From contig NC_134707.1 of the NCBI RefSeq assembly GCF_043290135.1, positions 70,733,906 through 70,797,905 on the forward strand: a stretch of 64,000 nt of DNA. The letters run 5' to 3'. The first letter of the stretch is position 1; every line of letters starts with the position of its first letter. The notes below the pieces were generated by a model. It saw only the letters and a program-made list of their open reading frames with translations. It was not told the origin of the DNA and did no database searches. Below are positions 13,501 through 24,160 of this stretch, piece after piece. A program made the translations under genes and the position numbers. The DNA is from Rhipicephalus microplus (taxonomy: Eukaryota > Arthropoda > Arachnida > Ixodida > Ixodidae).

Positions 13501-14199
13501 GCGTATTTTAGCATGGGACAATCCTTCGATTTTGACGTAAGTGGGATTGTGGTCACTTCCATGCGTTTCTATGTCTGGAAACCACTCAGCATGCCTGACG
13601 AGGCCTCGTGAGACAAACGCCAGGTCAAGGCAGCTGCTATACCTTGAACCACGTAGGAACGTTGGACTGCCATCATTCAGCAAGAAAAGTTGGTTATCGG
13701 AGGCGAAGGACACCAACTTTCTCCCTTTAACATTGGTCTTCGAACTTCCCCAGATTGTATGATGGGCGTTGAAGTCACCACTTATAATGCATGGGTGAGA
13801 AGTTGCTGACAGGATACCTTGTAGGATGGTATGGTCAAAACGGCTTGACGGAGAGAGGTAGGAATCCACAACCGTGATGGTAAGTCTCCTTTTCACTGTT
13901 ATACTTATATATTAATTGTCGTCATGGGGTGACACCGAGTGATGGATGTAGGTGAGGTCGCGGCGAATAAACATCTGAACTTTGTTATTGTGCGCAGTTG
14001 TAGACGACATGAATGACTCATAACCAGCAAGTCTGATTTCTTTCTGCAAATTTGGCTCACAGATGACAATGATGGGGAACTTATTGGTGTACACGAACTG
14101 ACGGAAATCGGCGATGCGTGACCTCAGTCCCCGGGCATTCCATTGAATAATCGCTGCCTTTCGGACCTCTTCTCTGAAAGAAAGTGGCTGGTGAGCCAT
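10527..14199 (-). pseudogene. ORF2 of I-group LINE: endonuclease-RT-RNase H, multiply broken
   Basis: In the living family this protein nicks target DNA and reverse-transcribes the element RNA. The start at 14199 gives MAHQPLSF and then the endonuclease motif IIQWNARGL. ISGDFNAHH and GSDHNP follow in the 13201-13896 part. The RT part shows APGPDRISY, YRPIALAS, motif A LFLDVKGAYDNV and the YADD box at 12236-12247. The RNase H part shows VYTDGS, STEAELTAL, IFSDSKAAL and NERVDRAAR. The C-terminus has a Cys/His motif CDHCGSDETIWHILFEC. Breaks seen: TAA at 13912-13914, TGA at 13201-13203, a likely one-base deletion in the A run at 12389-12393, TGA at 12095-12097, and a frameshift near 10821-10829. 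The catalytic residues themselves are mostly retained, so decay is by stops and indels. Confidence 0.88.
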
Positions 14200-15554
14200 T
14201 ATTAAGCGCTGCGAGTACTGGACTCAAAGCGTCCAGTAATTGCAATGCACTTCTTGCTGATGGTGTGTGCATGTTGCTTAACAACAAGCGAATGGCGTAA
14301 ATTAGGGGTCGCAAAAGAGCTATCACTTGCTGATCTGTGTTCCGCAAGTCCTCCATTGCAGCAGCTTGCTCTGAAGAAGACGGCTTCTGCTGCGGCTCTT
14401 CTGAGCGTTGTGTACGCGTAAGTGGAGGCCACTCTTCTGTAGAGACTTGCCTGCCCCTTTGCTCTTTTCCAACGTCTGTGTTTGCCGTGCTGGAAACTGC
14501 AGCTGGCGATCTTTCCTGATGCGTCGACTTATTGTCTGAAGCTGGCGCTGTCCGACGTGAAGACCTTCGATGGCGACATCGTCTTCGCCGGATTTTCTCA
14601 GCAGCTTCTTTGTGGGTTGAGCTGTCTCGTACCATTTGCTTCAGAATAGAAAATTCTTTCTTTATGTGCGGACATTCTTTCAAAGAAGCCTTGTGAGAAC
14701 CCTGACAGTTAAGACACTTCAGTGTGGTAGCGCTACAGTTGTCTTCCGCGTGTGGTTTGGCGCACTAGGGGCACTCTGCTAGCTCCTGCAAACACCCTTT
14801 ACATGACCGATCTTCTGACAATTGAAGCATTGTACGGGTATAGGAATAAACGGTCAAACTTGTTGACGAAAGTGGCCAACCTTCACGTATGCGGGAAGAC
14901 AGTCACCTTTGAACGTTACTCTCAAACAGCGTGCGTTACTAAGCCGTTCAACACTGACAATGACGTTGTCTTGACTCGCTGGTTTTATAAGTATTGGGAG
15001 GTCTGCGTTTGGGATTTGCGTGTTAATGTCGTAAATGACTCCTGATGTGGTCGCACCATCGGCTAGTATGATGGACCTAACTGCAATGTTTCCCAGTTAT
15101 GTTACTTGTTGCAGCGTGCTCAGCACACTCGGGTGCACAACATCGACAGCCAGGATGTTTCTTCTTGTATTAAGCCGTACGTCTTTAATCTCCTTCGGCA
15201 CAGTGTTCTCGAAATAGAGCGTAAGCGCTTGCCTGTTCAGAGCACGCAGACTTTCGGTAGCGTTCTTTGGCACGAACAGGATGGAATGGGGCCATTGCTC
15301 GGGCGCCGTTTTCACGGTGGCTGTACTTGACACCGGCGATAGATTGATGATCCGTCGCTTGGCCTTGTGGTGCAGGACAGGTTGAAAGCCGTCATCTGAA
15401 GACTCGTCGCAAGATGCGGAGTACAGCTTAGTGTCATCGCTTTCACTGTGTTTCCTCGCTTCCTCGAGGTAGTGGCCGCGGTCGAACCGGAGTCTGACGT
15501 CACTTCGTGAGGTTGTACATCTATTACCGCAACGTACGGGGCAATATAGCCCAC
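14200..15554 (-). pseudogene. ORF1 (gag-like, CCHC zinc knuckles) of I-group LINE, broken
   Basis: ORF1 proteins of this group bind the element RNA. Going down the minus strand, the N-terminal part is read in two frames (15312-15554 and 15097-15333). A cluster of knuckles follows at about 14690-14830. The first is CFNCQKIGHVKGVC. The second has the same spacing, but a stop codon falls between its first two cysteines. The third is CLNCQGSHKASLKEC. The last part is open from 14683 and is rich in Ser, Arg, Glu and Gln. It runs past the ORF2 start at 14199 because the original stop has been lost or shifted; two TAA triplets lie in another frame immediately before the ORF2 ATG. The exact start codon is uncertain. 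Confidence 0.75.
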
Positions 15555-15890
15555 AACTGCAGCGAAAAGTCTAGAAAAGCACTGAGACGAGCGAGATGTA
15601 TAAACGAAAGCAAAGTATGTGCCTCATGTACAGGAGAAAGCCAAGAAGTCTGGTACGCGTAGCACTTGGCAACCCTACAGACATCAGCAAGCTGTATCTC
15701 ACCAGTGTAGGTGGAGACTTCAGAATCTATCTTGGGATAGCCAAGCTACACAGAACGCTAGCCGACGAGTTTCTTCAGTTGCTATCTTACACACTCAAAA
15801 CTGTCACGCCTAGGGGCTACAACAAGATTTAGCAGCCACACTTCTTGGTCTGTGTGCTCTCTTGCCGCACGTGCGAAGGACATACTTAAT

Positions 15891-17275
15891 TGAAAATTTT
15901 GTTGAAGTACACTAAAAAACGGACGGACAGAAGAGGCTGACAAGGACAGTGCTTGTTCTCTCAGCGGAAGGTTTATTCATCAGAAAAGGTATTTAAAGCG
16001 GATACATAGTCTTTCGCGCATGTGCATCAGAACAGGGTGCAACAGAAACCACTCTTTTCAGGATTACAAAAATTGTACATATTATGTATCATTTGTTCTA
16101 TTTTACAAGTACTAGGTGTCCCGTTACGCGTACTCTTTATCATGCAGCACAGTCGTAGCTTGGCTAACACAGTCATGTCCCCTCTTTTGGATGTGGTAAG
16201 ATTCCACCATCTCACGTGTTAGCTGATCCTTGTGTCGAAATAATATATCTGTTTCTTTAAACAAAGGACTACATCCACAGCCACTACAGTGATCTGCAAG
16301 ATGACTTTTGCCCGATTCCTTAACAGATGCGCGATGTTCTCTAAAGCGGTCATTCACGCATCTTCCTGACTGGCTATTGTAGACTTTTCCCGAAGAAAAG
16401 GGCGTCATGTATACTACTCCTTTTTCGCACTTCACGAACATGTTTCTGTGTTCTACGGAGCAAGCTTTCGAACCTATGGGCTTATTAATGCTTCGACACA
16501 AGCTTGCAAGTTTGGTTTTTGCCGAAAACTTCATGGCTACGCTGTATCTAATTCCAACGTGCTTTAAGTTGTGTGCCAACTTGTGCACGTATGGAATGAG
16601 AACAATTTTCTCTCGCTTATCTCTCTCCGAACTAGATCTTCGTTTTGTGCCCGTCATTTCTCTGGCTAGGACCGTGCACACTGAGAAAAATAACTGCTTC
16701 GGGTAGCCCACCTTCTGGAATTTTTCCACCTGACTCCTGAAGCTTTCATTGATTAGATGCCCACATAATTTCTGCAAAGCGGACATAATAAGGAATTTCA
16801 CTATCCACCTCTTTACCAACTTGGAGTGCCCAGACGCGTTATCTAGCACTGGTTTGGCACTTCTTGCTGGATAATACCAGCAAATGTGTTCCCTACCAAG
16901 TTCCAATTTTAAGTCCGAGAATTGCAACTCGTTATTTTTAGGCTGCTCGGTAGTAAACTCAAGGCCCATGCTACTTTCCTTAAACACCTTTACCACGTTC
17001 AGGACCTCTCGGGAAGGATCAATGCCATGTGTGAATATCAGGAAGCCATCCACATACCTGAAGACATGTTTAACAATTCTAGAAATGTGCTGCTCAATTT
17101 CCCTGTGAAGTTTACTCAAAAATATTGCACTAAGAATAGGTGCAACTGATGAGCTCAATCATATTCCAGATCGCTGTAGGAAAGGCTCATTTTCCCAAGA
17201 CACGAAAGTAGACCTTAAATAAAACAACAGCAGATCCAGGAATGATTCTAGCATGCTGAACTGCTAGAAAAAATG
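15891..17275 (-). mobile_element. Penelope-like element, 5' truncated
   Basis: The RT C-terminal part is followed by a linker and a GIY-YIG-type endonuclease region on the minus strand, which is the hallmark order of endonuclease-positive Penelope-like elements. The 3' UTR at about 15891-16123 contains TTTAAATACC and GATGAATAAA. The copy begins inside the RT fingers/palm region near 17275 and ends just beyond the 5' edge of the I-group LINE. No terminal repeats were found. Confidence 0.85.
16124..17260 (-). pseudogene. Penelope-like RT/GIY-YIG polyprotein fragment
   Basis: The family protein combines a telomerase-related RT with a GIY-YIG nuclease. Upstream of 17158 the same frame reads STFVSWENEPFLQRSG, then a TGA at 17159-17161. 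The longest open segment is 344 residues from 17158. It shows SSVAPILSAIFLSK, then FRYVDGFLIF at 17045-17062, where the RT active-site box reads YVDG instead of YVDD. The nuclease region has GVVYMTPFSSGKVYNSQSGRC, followed by NDRFREH, HLADHCSGCGCSPLF and LTREMVESYHI. The usual YIGQTG stretch reads YNSQSG, so the nuclease is probably dead as well. The first codon of the open segment is TTG, so it is not a natural start. Confidence 0.85.
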
Positions 17276-18914
17276 AAAATATTGGGCTAAGCTTTGGGCC
17301 GATATTTGAATTTCTACTTTAACAACATGCACATAATCTTCGTCCTGATAAAAAAAAGAAAAATATCATTCCTTGATTCGATCTGCAACCCTCTTCAGAT
17401 GGTGACTCCCCTACTATGAACAGAAAATGTTGGTACTCACCTCACTTCCGTTCTCCTTCCACTATGTTTTTGAAGATCACAGGAACGAAGTAGTGTCTTT
17501 AGCTTACGCTGTGATAGGTCATACTCAAAAAAAGTGAAGCTGCACTGTGGTGTAAAGTGTTAGATGCAGGAGCCTAGATCGCTATATATCCATCTATTCT
17601 GATAAAAGAATGTTTATTACCACCGCAAAAGGCAATTCGGAAATGCACTGTGGCTACTTCATTACGCACATTTACAAATAGAGGACCTTCGGAAATTTTA
17701 GTATTATCAACGAAAAGAATTCTCGCGGCAGCATGCAAACTGTGCTGCACGAATAGTGTTCACAAACTAGGAGAGACTTTCTGACGCTAGTCTTCAGCAG
17801 TTCACACGAGAAAAAGGCTTGAGGAGACGTGTAATATTGTTCTTGCATTTCTTTATTCGGCTATTACTGCTATGGTCGCAAATGACGCCCGCAGCAGAAT
17901 AATTCGGCTTGTGTGTGGCTGGCATGGCAAATATGAGGATTTGCGACTCGACTGTTTACCTCCAGGTAGCTAAATTAGCTGGCACTGAAGAACAATGAAC
18001 GTGTGCGCACATGCCTGAAGCGATTCCGGTGTCTCTCATGGCACTGCAACATGAAAGATGAGCATGTTTCTTTCTTATTTTTTTACCTGGATTTTTCCTA
18101 CTACGTCGCTAATGCAATTATAATTAAAGTGATACTGCGCTAAACACGAGTGAAATTTGCTTCAAATCCGCTCATTTGAGCGATACCACGAACTAAAGGC
18201 GATCGAACAAAAACGACGAAAGAAATAAGGAAAAGAATACTTCGAAGAGGGGTGATTAAGCCATTTATAAGGGCAGTTGATGTGCGTGGTATTCTACATG
18301 CTAACACACTTGGAAAGATGAAAAAAAACACTTTCTGCAAACCCACTTTAATCGAAACCTACTCCACGCAATCGCTTCAGTTATGCAGAGCAGCATGGCA
18401 CCTTTGGCAGCAACTGCCTTTGTTTAGTCGCCCGTTTACTTTTTTGTGTGCTGTGTGATTAGTACACGCTGTGTAAACTTACAAACTAAAAGCAACGTGT
18501 TGTTAACGGCGTGTGTAGTTTATCTCTTCGGGGATTATTGACGATGCCTCAATTATTATTCTGTTAATGGACTGATGGCATCCGTTTAGTAGCTGCTACC
18601 CATGCACTATTTCCTACAAACGGTTTGTAACTCCGTGCAGATCCCCTAAATGAACCAACATATCTTTCTTACATTCACACCACAACGATGTCTCCATAGC
18701 GGCCTCTCCCAGGAGGAGGAGTCGGTCCCCTGAACTACTCCATGCGGATGATATTTTCATCCGAAATTCACATTATGTATTGATATCTAGACACTGTCTA
18801 TTAAAATTAATACTTAACGTGTTTTTTCTACGTGGCGGCTAGCAAATGACGTGGGAGAGAACACGCGAAAATTATATAGTGACCGCGCTCACATTATTCC
18901 TATGAGGTATTGCT
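17276..18914. other. Unassigned non-coding stretch
   Basis: AT-rich DNA with no recognised repeat, RNA or protein motif on either strand. The short open frames at 18140-18346 and 18252-18458 overlap on opposite strands and carry no motif. Confidence 0.35.
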
Positions 18915-19295
18915 TTATTCAAGGCGAGCTGTAGCTGACACGCCCTTATGATGATATCTACAAATAACGAGGTTATACAAATGATGATGACACGTCCAGT
19001 TGACAAAAAAGAGTTGGCGACTGCGCGCACAATATTTAGTCATGTAAGCTTTACTCCATTCGCAGTGAGTGCGCCAACCAAAGACGGTGGTGCGGCAAGT
19101 AAATGAATTATTTTTCTGCATATATAAGAAATTTCTGCTTTCATTCAGTGCATTCACAGTGAAATCTTCAATGAGTTCCACCCACGTTGTCATATCTCGT
19201 CCAGTTCTCTTTCTGAACCCGCTTCTACAGAAATGATAAATTACTCGCACGCCAGAGCACACAAATGCCTGCATGTTGTCGGCTACGGCGGCGTT
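18915..19295 (-). CDS. Candidate 3'-terminal exon of a Cys-rich secreted-type protein (unrecognised)
   Basis: An open stretch of 126 codons on the minus strand begins right after a good splice-acceptor-like TTTGTGATTTGCAG ending at 19296. It ends at a TAA (18915-18917) that overlaps an AATAAA polyadenylation-type signal. The open frame extends upstream past the acceptor to 19406. The predicted segment contains seven cysteines in the pattern VCS, HFC, FTC, THC, KYC, WTC and ICR. It also has N-glycosylation-type sites NES, NNS and NWT, which would suit an extracellular tick protein. I recognise no family. An open frame of this length can arise by chance, and no upstream exon or signal peptide was identified, so this is a hypothesis only. 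Confidence 0.25.
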   Translation of the reverse strand, partial: NAAVADNMQAFVCSGVRVIYHFCRSGFRKRTGRDMTTWVELIEDFTVNALNESRNFLYMQKNNSFTCRTTVFGWRTHCEWSKAYMTKYCARSRQLFFVNWTCHHHLYNLVICRYHHKGVSATARLE

Positions 19296-19469
19296 CTGCA
19301 AATCACAAACATTTAGCACATAGTTAGTCCCACAGGGCAAAGAATGAAGGGCACAAACACGAAAAATAAGTGGAAGGCGAAATAAAAACGAAAATGCAGA
19401 TCCCAAGTAGTGTGAGCATCCATGATGTGTGAAGCGCGATTGAGGAAGTTTGACATGTCACTTTAAAAT

Positions 19470-20545
19470 CAGCATATAGTTACGAGGCGGACGTGAACTA
19501 TGCCGTAGAAAATTTCCATGTCATGATTACCATGCTAGGGTGTGTCTGTCATTTCTCAACGTCGTCTATTCACGTCAAGTGAAAACAAATTTAGTATCAC
19601 GTGACATGATATGTCGGGCTAGCGAAACGGCCACGAGCACACTATGAGCGTAGCATGTAGTGATGTTCTGCATTACACGCATATCATCACTATCATGTTT
19701 GGACGTGTCATATACCTTTGTTTTCTATAAACGTAATGCGATATCAAATTTGGGATATGTGAAGCTAGCGAAACGGCTATGAGTGTGCTAAGAGCGTAGC
19801 ATGTAGAGATGTTTTACAAACGATGCATATCATGATTATGATGTTTTCACGCTTCATTTACCTTCTTCGTACATTCACGTGAATTAATACAAGATTTGGT
19901 ATATGTGAAGCTTGCGAAAGGGCCGCGAGTAAATCATGAGCGTGCTGTGTTGTAATGTTCTTACGTGATACTCATGTCATGATTATCATGTTTGCACCAG
20001 TCAAGCTCCTTCGCCATTCAATAACGTCATGTAAAACAAAATTTCGTATATGTGAAGCTAGCGAAACGGACGTGAGCGCTTCATGAGCGTGGCGTGTAGG
20101 GATGTTCTTACATGACTCGCATCTCATGATTATAACATTTGCACCAGTCATGTACCGTCGTCATCAATTAGCGTCCCGTTATACCTAATTTGGTATATGT
20201 GAAGCATACGAATCTACTGCGAGCGACCCATGAGCGTAGCGTGTATTCATGGATGGCCATAACATAAATTTCATGACATGCATGTCATAATTTTCCCGTT
20301 AAAGTCTGTAACTTATGTTCGCCATGCAGTCATGTCATATCATACCAGTTTTGCAAAACGCCATGCGAACGAAACTACCGCAAGAGCAGCAAGACCATTA
20401 AAGGTAAATTAAGACAATAATGACATATATGTCGTGATTTTCAAGCTGTAATTAGTCAAATAAGCTTGTCACTCAGTCATGTTATGCCATACCAATTATG
20501 GTATTCATACCATCACCGAGATGGCCATGGGAGCTAAAAGCCGTT
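19470..20545. repeat. Tandem array, period about 146-147 bp
   Basis: The phrase GCTAGCGAAACGG or close variants begins at 19618, 19764, 19910, 20057 and 20204, giving successive spacings of 146, 146, 147 and 147. More diverged units follow to about 20545, and a partial one lies before 19618. Within each unit the order is constant: GTATATGTGAAG, the GCTAGCGAAACGG phrase, ATGAGCGTAGCATGTA, TGATGTTCT, then a CATGTCATGATTATCATG-type near-palindrome. The units differ by many substitutions, so the array is old. Confidence 0.85.
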
Positions 20546-20917
20546 GGCAGCTAAGTAGATAGACTTTCTCAAAGTCACCGCAGTCAGCTAAAAATGCTCC
20601 GCATTTAAAAATGTTGATGGTGGCATTAACCAACCGAAGGCTTGAAACAGCAAGACGGCCTGAGTGGCACTGCGCAATGGCTCAAGTACTTCAGCCGCAG
20701 CTGTCACACCGGCGCTCCGCAAACATGTCGATGAATTTTCTATTAGCGGCGTCCTACAACTTCAGTTAGCCCACCAGCAGCCGCAGCCGACTGTTGGCAT
20801 GTGAACCGGGACCAATGAGCATAAGGACGAGCGAAAGCGGGACCGCAGCCTAGACCGCTGCTTGCGAGTTAGCGAGAAGACGGCCATCTCTTGGGTTATA
20901 TTTAGAGCATTCCACAT
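20546..20917. other. Unassigned stretch between the tandem array and a SINE
   Basis: The segment is somewhat more GC-rich and contains several AGC/CAGCCGC runs. I see no gene, RNA or repeat that I can support. Confidence 0.3.
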
Positions 20918-21116
20918 GCCCCGCCGCAGTGGTGTAGTGGCTAAGGTACTCGGCTGCTGACCCTGACGTCACTGGATCAAATCTCGGCTTCGGCGGCTGT
21001 ATTTCCGATGGAAGCGGAAGTGCTGTACGGCCATGTGCTCAGATTTGGGAGCACGGTAAGGAATCCCAGGTGGTCGAAATTTTCGGAGCCTTCCACTATG
21101 GCGTCTCTCATAATAG
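20918..21116 (+). mobile_element. tRNA-derived SINE (Ruka-like), 3' shortened
   Basis: It starts at GCCCCGCCGCAGTGG, with an A-box region GTGGCTAAGGTACTCGGC and a diverged B box TGGATCAAATCTC. It continues through the family body (GCTCAGATTTGG, CCCAGGTGGTCG, GGCGTCTCTCATAAT) and then loses similarity before the final GGGACGTTAAAC segment. Non-coding and dependent on LINE machinery. Confidence 0.85.
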
Positions 21117-21510
21117 CCACCTTTAGTTGGGCTTACGTAACGAGCCCATAGAAAACATACCATATAAAGAGTGGCCACTCGAGCATCTTCGCGACCTAGC
21201 AAGATAGGCTCTGACCAACTGCTAGATGACGCGCCCATGGTCGCTTCCACTCTTCTGTCACGGCATATAACAGCCACCTCAGGAGGTCAATGAAAAAATA
21301 AGTTTGGCATCAAATTTTTGCAAAGAAGAAACTTCAGTGATTTGTGCGATTTTCCACATCCGCTTTACAACGTGTCGCACTGAGAACGTTGAAAGCTTTA
21401 CCACAAAAATCGGTAAAGTTTGACTAGAAAGTGTTTCTCTGCATTTATTTTGCTCATAGGGTATAAATTCAGGTGGTTTAGATGTGCTGTAGAGTTACTC
21501 CTTGCGTGCA

Positions 21511-21592
21511 CGGATGGGTTGTAGCCTAGTCCTAAAGACACTCGCTTTCTTAGGATGAGGTTACGGGTTCAGGTTCCAATCTCCGCATCGGA
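21511..21592 (+). mobile_element. tRNA-like SINE head of a second type
   Basis: The segment GGTTGTAGCCTAGTCCTAAAG resembles an A-box arm, and ACGGGTTCAGGTTCCA resembles a B-box arm, at roughly tRNA spacing. An A/T-rich stretch (GAAAGAAAAAG) follows. The body does not match the Ruka-like family. It could instead be a degenerate tRNA pseudogene. Confidence 0.35.
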
Positions 21593-22088
21593 AAGAAAAA
21601 GATTTGTTATTTTATTAATGCGAAAGAAATTATTGGGTCTGACCAGCCACTCGTGGCGCTGAAAGCAGCGCAGTAGCTGGGCCGCAGGGCCCTATGACAG
21701 TGTCCACTCTTTATGTAAGTATGTTTCTCTATTACGAACCCACATACGCAGCAATGCCACGGGAGAGAACTGCGCATATGCAGTACGTAATGCACCAATT
21801 CCAGAGATGCGCAGCGTACGCACAAAAAAAAAGCGGCGTGCGTAAACGTGACGAGGCGAAGCGTACGCGGCCTGACGCTCTGGCGATATTTTGATTGATA
21901 TAGGAACCAGATAGCTAAACGGCAGTGACGGTGTCGAACGCAGAGAGCAACAAATTCGGCCCAAAAACAGTATATTTTATTTTGAGGGACGATGTTGTGC
22001 TGCTACCGCAGGAGGGCGCTAAAATGCACCCAAAAGCTGCTTTATTTCTAAGGGCGTACGTCCAGTTGAACCAAACGTATCTTGATAT
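21593..22088. other. Unassigned stretch with CGTACGC-rich blocks
   Basis: No gene was recognised. The interval 21810-21870 contains repeated GCGTACGC-type palindromic blocks and an A run, similar in flavour to 4069-4101. The relationship between them is uncertain. Confidence 0.3.
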
Positions 22089-22452
22089 TGTCACGTAAGA
22101 GTGAGGGTAGCTCGAAGACGGGAGACCGGGAGGCTCGGAGAAATATAAGGGAATCCGTTTATTTGGTGGACTTACCCACTAAAGGAAAGCAGATACATCG
22201 GCTTAGCGGGTGGCGGACAGCGTGTTCGACGGCCGTCGAAGAGCAGAATTCCCCACTGGACTGCAAGGCGCGTCCACTATCTAAGATACAGTCGTCGTAG
22301 AATCTGGGGCTATCTCGTGATCAATGAATGGTCGACGTGCAGGCCACAATCTTCGCAGATGAATCGCGGTGCATCCTGGACCACGATAAGGCCGCGTGCC
22401 GGCGTTATAGGCATGCGTAACACTATATGCAATAAGCTTCGCGGCATTGCTC
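22089..22452 (-). repeat. 3' LTR of the gypsy element (minus orientation)
   Basis: Bases 22089-22335 match the other LTR. The LTR probably continues to about 22452, because a purine-rich GAGGAGGAGAGCA tract (minus-strand reading) ends there and could be the polypurine tract that primes plus-strand synthesis. The terminal dinucleotide at the 22089 end is CA on the minus strand, as expected. The upper limit is inferred. Confidence 0.65.
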
Positions 22453-22612
22453 TCCTCCTCAACGTCAGTATCGACCTGATGCTTTGTTTAAAATAAAACA
22501 AAAACAAAAGTACAGCCTGTGCGAAGGTGAATGGCAAATAAGCACGAATCACGCTCACATAAACAAAACAAGAGATGCAAACAGGGAGCGTCCTTTAGCG
22601 CGCATGATAGGG

Positions 22613-22735
22613 CTTTAAACGGGCGACGTGTACCGCTTCTTGTGCGCGGCGTCGTTGGGATGAGCTAGCCCCATCACGAACCACTTCATAGTCCACTTCA
22701 CCCACTTGACGGATGACTTCGTATGGGCTGAAATA
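22613..22735 (-). pseudogene. Integrase C-terminal remnant of gypsy pol
   Basis: On the minus strand the segment reads [16 protein letters not shown], then a basic stretch (QRRR), then VHVARLKPYHAR and a stop. This is the usual end of tick and insect Ty3/gypsy pol proteins after the integrase core. The core is gone. It sits directly before the 3' LTR, as expected for the last part of pol. It adjoins the inverted segment at about 22735. Confidence 0.6.
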
Positions 22736-22736
22736 A

Positions 22737-23703
22737 CGGCGGATAGATTGTATGAGTTTATAGTGATGCCATTTGAACTTTGTTCCGCTTCAGCAACCTT
22801 CCAGCGACTAATGGACACAGTGATGGCAGGCCTCAAGTGGCAAATGTGTCTCGTATACCTGGACGATGTGGTCATCTTCGCCTCCATCTTTAGTGACCAC
22901 CTGAAAAGGTTCCGGATGGTACTGGACGCATTTAAGTCATCAGGGCTGACACTGAAGCAAGAAAAATGCCATTTTGCCTATGAAGAAATACAGTTCCTTG
23001 GCCAAATTATAAGCAAAGATGGCGTACGACCAGATGCTGAAAAGACAGCCGCTATCGCAAAGTTTCCTCAGCCGCAAGATAAGAGTGGAGTGCGCCGATT
23101 CTTAGGACTGCGTGCCTATTACCGGCGGTTCGTCAAGAACTTCTCACACATTGCTGACCCTTTGACACAGCTCACCAAGTCGGACGCCCCTTTCAAATGG
23201 AAAGCTGCGCAATGTGAGGCATTCAAAGAACTTAAACAACGTTTACAGTCGCCGCTGGTGCTGGGTCACTTTGATGAAAATGCCGAAACTGAGATACATA
23301 CAGACGCCAGCAGCATCGGCTTAGGTGCCATTTTCATTCAGAAGCACAAGTGCTGCGAGCGCGTCATCGCGTATGCAAGCCGCTCACTGTCAAACGCGGA
23401 AGTGAACTACTACACGTCTGAGAAAGAGTGTCTTGCGATAGTATTGGCCACTTCAAAATTCCACCCATACTTGTATGGCAGACCCTTCAAGGTTGTAACA
23501 GACCATCATGCGTTGTGCTGGTTGGCCAGTTTGAAAGACCCTTCTGGCCGCCTCGCTCGATGGAGCCTACGGCCTCAGGGGTTTGACGTGAAGGTGGTCT
23601 ACACAGCTCGTCGTAAGCACTCCGACGCAGACTGTCTCTCAAGAGCCCCTGTCGGAGCACCAACAAGCCACGAAGACGACGATGCCTTTCTTGGGCCTAT
23701 CAG
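22737..23703 (+). pseudogene. Ty3/gypsy RT and RNase H, inverted fragment
   Basis: An open plus-strand segment of about 320 residues within 22706-23839. It begins mid-palm at [14 protein letters not shown], with no motif A part. It has the intact YLDD box at 22856-22867, the RT thumb ([20 protein letters not shown]), the RNase H motif [21 protein letters not shown] and [10 protein letters not shown], and a final [11 protein letters not shown]. It is open without a stop across both domains but lacks the start of RT. The family role is reverse transcription and removal of the RNA strand. Its orientation is opposite to gag and to the LTRs. The right breakpoint is near 23703. Confidence 0.85.
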
Positions 23704-24160
23704 CAGCAGCTGGGCCCTTTCTTTTCGCATGATGCTGGTGAAGGTCCTGAGCACCTCATTCTTCAGAAATTCCCAGGTGGTCAGTGTGGTGTCATGGCTT
23801 TCATGCCACGTTTTGGCGGGGCCGTCCAGGGAAAAGTAAAAGTATTGCAGCTTCATTTCTTCATCCCACCTGTCTGTGGTAGCCACGCGCTCGAATTGGT
23901 CGAGCCATTCATCTGGGTCTTCAGCGGCATAACCATAGAAAGTTGGGGCACCCGCGGCTGCTGCTGCAGAATGACAGGGTTGGGTGATTGCGGGTTGCCC
24001 ATGGTGGCTGTGTAAGCGTCCTTTTGTGGTCGCGTGGGGTCTGGTAGCAGGCCCAGCTCAGGTGGCAGGTTTCGGAGGCGGCGGCTGCTTCGAGTATCTG
24101 TGTCTTCGGCGTCCTCGTTCTCTGCAGTGGCTGTTTTAGGGTGGTTCTTGTGCATACCCC
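23704..24160 (-). pseudogene. Gypsy gag, N-terminal part, frame-disrupted
   Basis: Two overlapping minus-strand frames cover this remnant. The first, from about 24150, is charged and rich in Pro, Arg and Glu (RRLRNLPPELGLLPDP). The second, from 23886 down, reads [18 protein letters not shown], then GPAKTWHE and [14 protein letters not shown], typical of a Ty3/gypsy capsid domain. A frameshift lies between them near 23880. Gag forms the intracellular particle in active relatives. The frame stops at the inversion junction near 23703, so the nucleocapsid and protease parts are gone. Confidence 0.75.

Larger units (their letters stand above)
10345..15830 (-). mobile_element. I-group LINE, near full length but decayed
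   Basis: A minus-strand non-LTR retrotransposon with ORF1 (gag-like, zinc knuckles), then ORF2 (endonuclease, RT, RNase H), then a 3' UTR. The 3' end (low coordinates) reads, on the minus strand, through an ACCCTTTTCCCC block and GGTTAACCTCCCTGTC into a TTTATTTATTT-rich tail near 10360-10380. The 3' UTR signature recurs at 62168-62275. The 5' boundary near 15830 is uncertain. No target-site duplication was found. Several stops and frameshifts show it is inactive. Confidence 0.85.

Noticed and set aside
19470..20545. CRISPR-like array
   Set aside because: The repeats are about 146 bp, diverged and contiguous without unique spacers, in a eukaryotic context.
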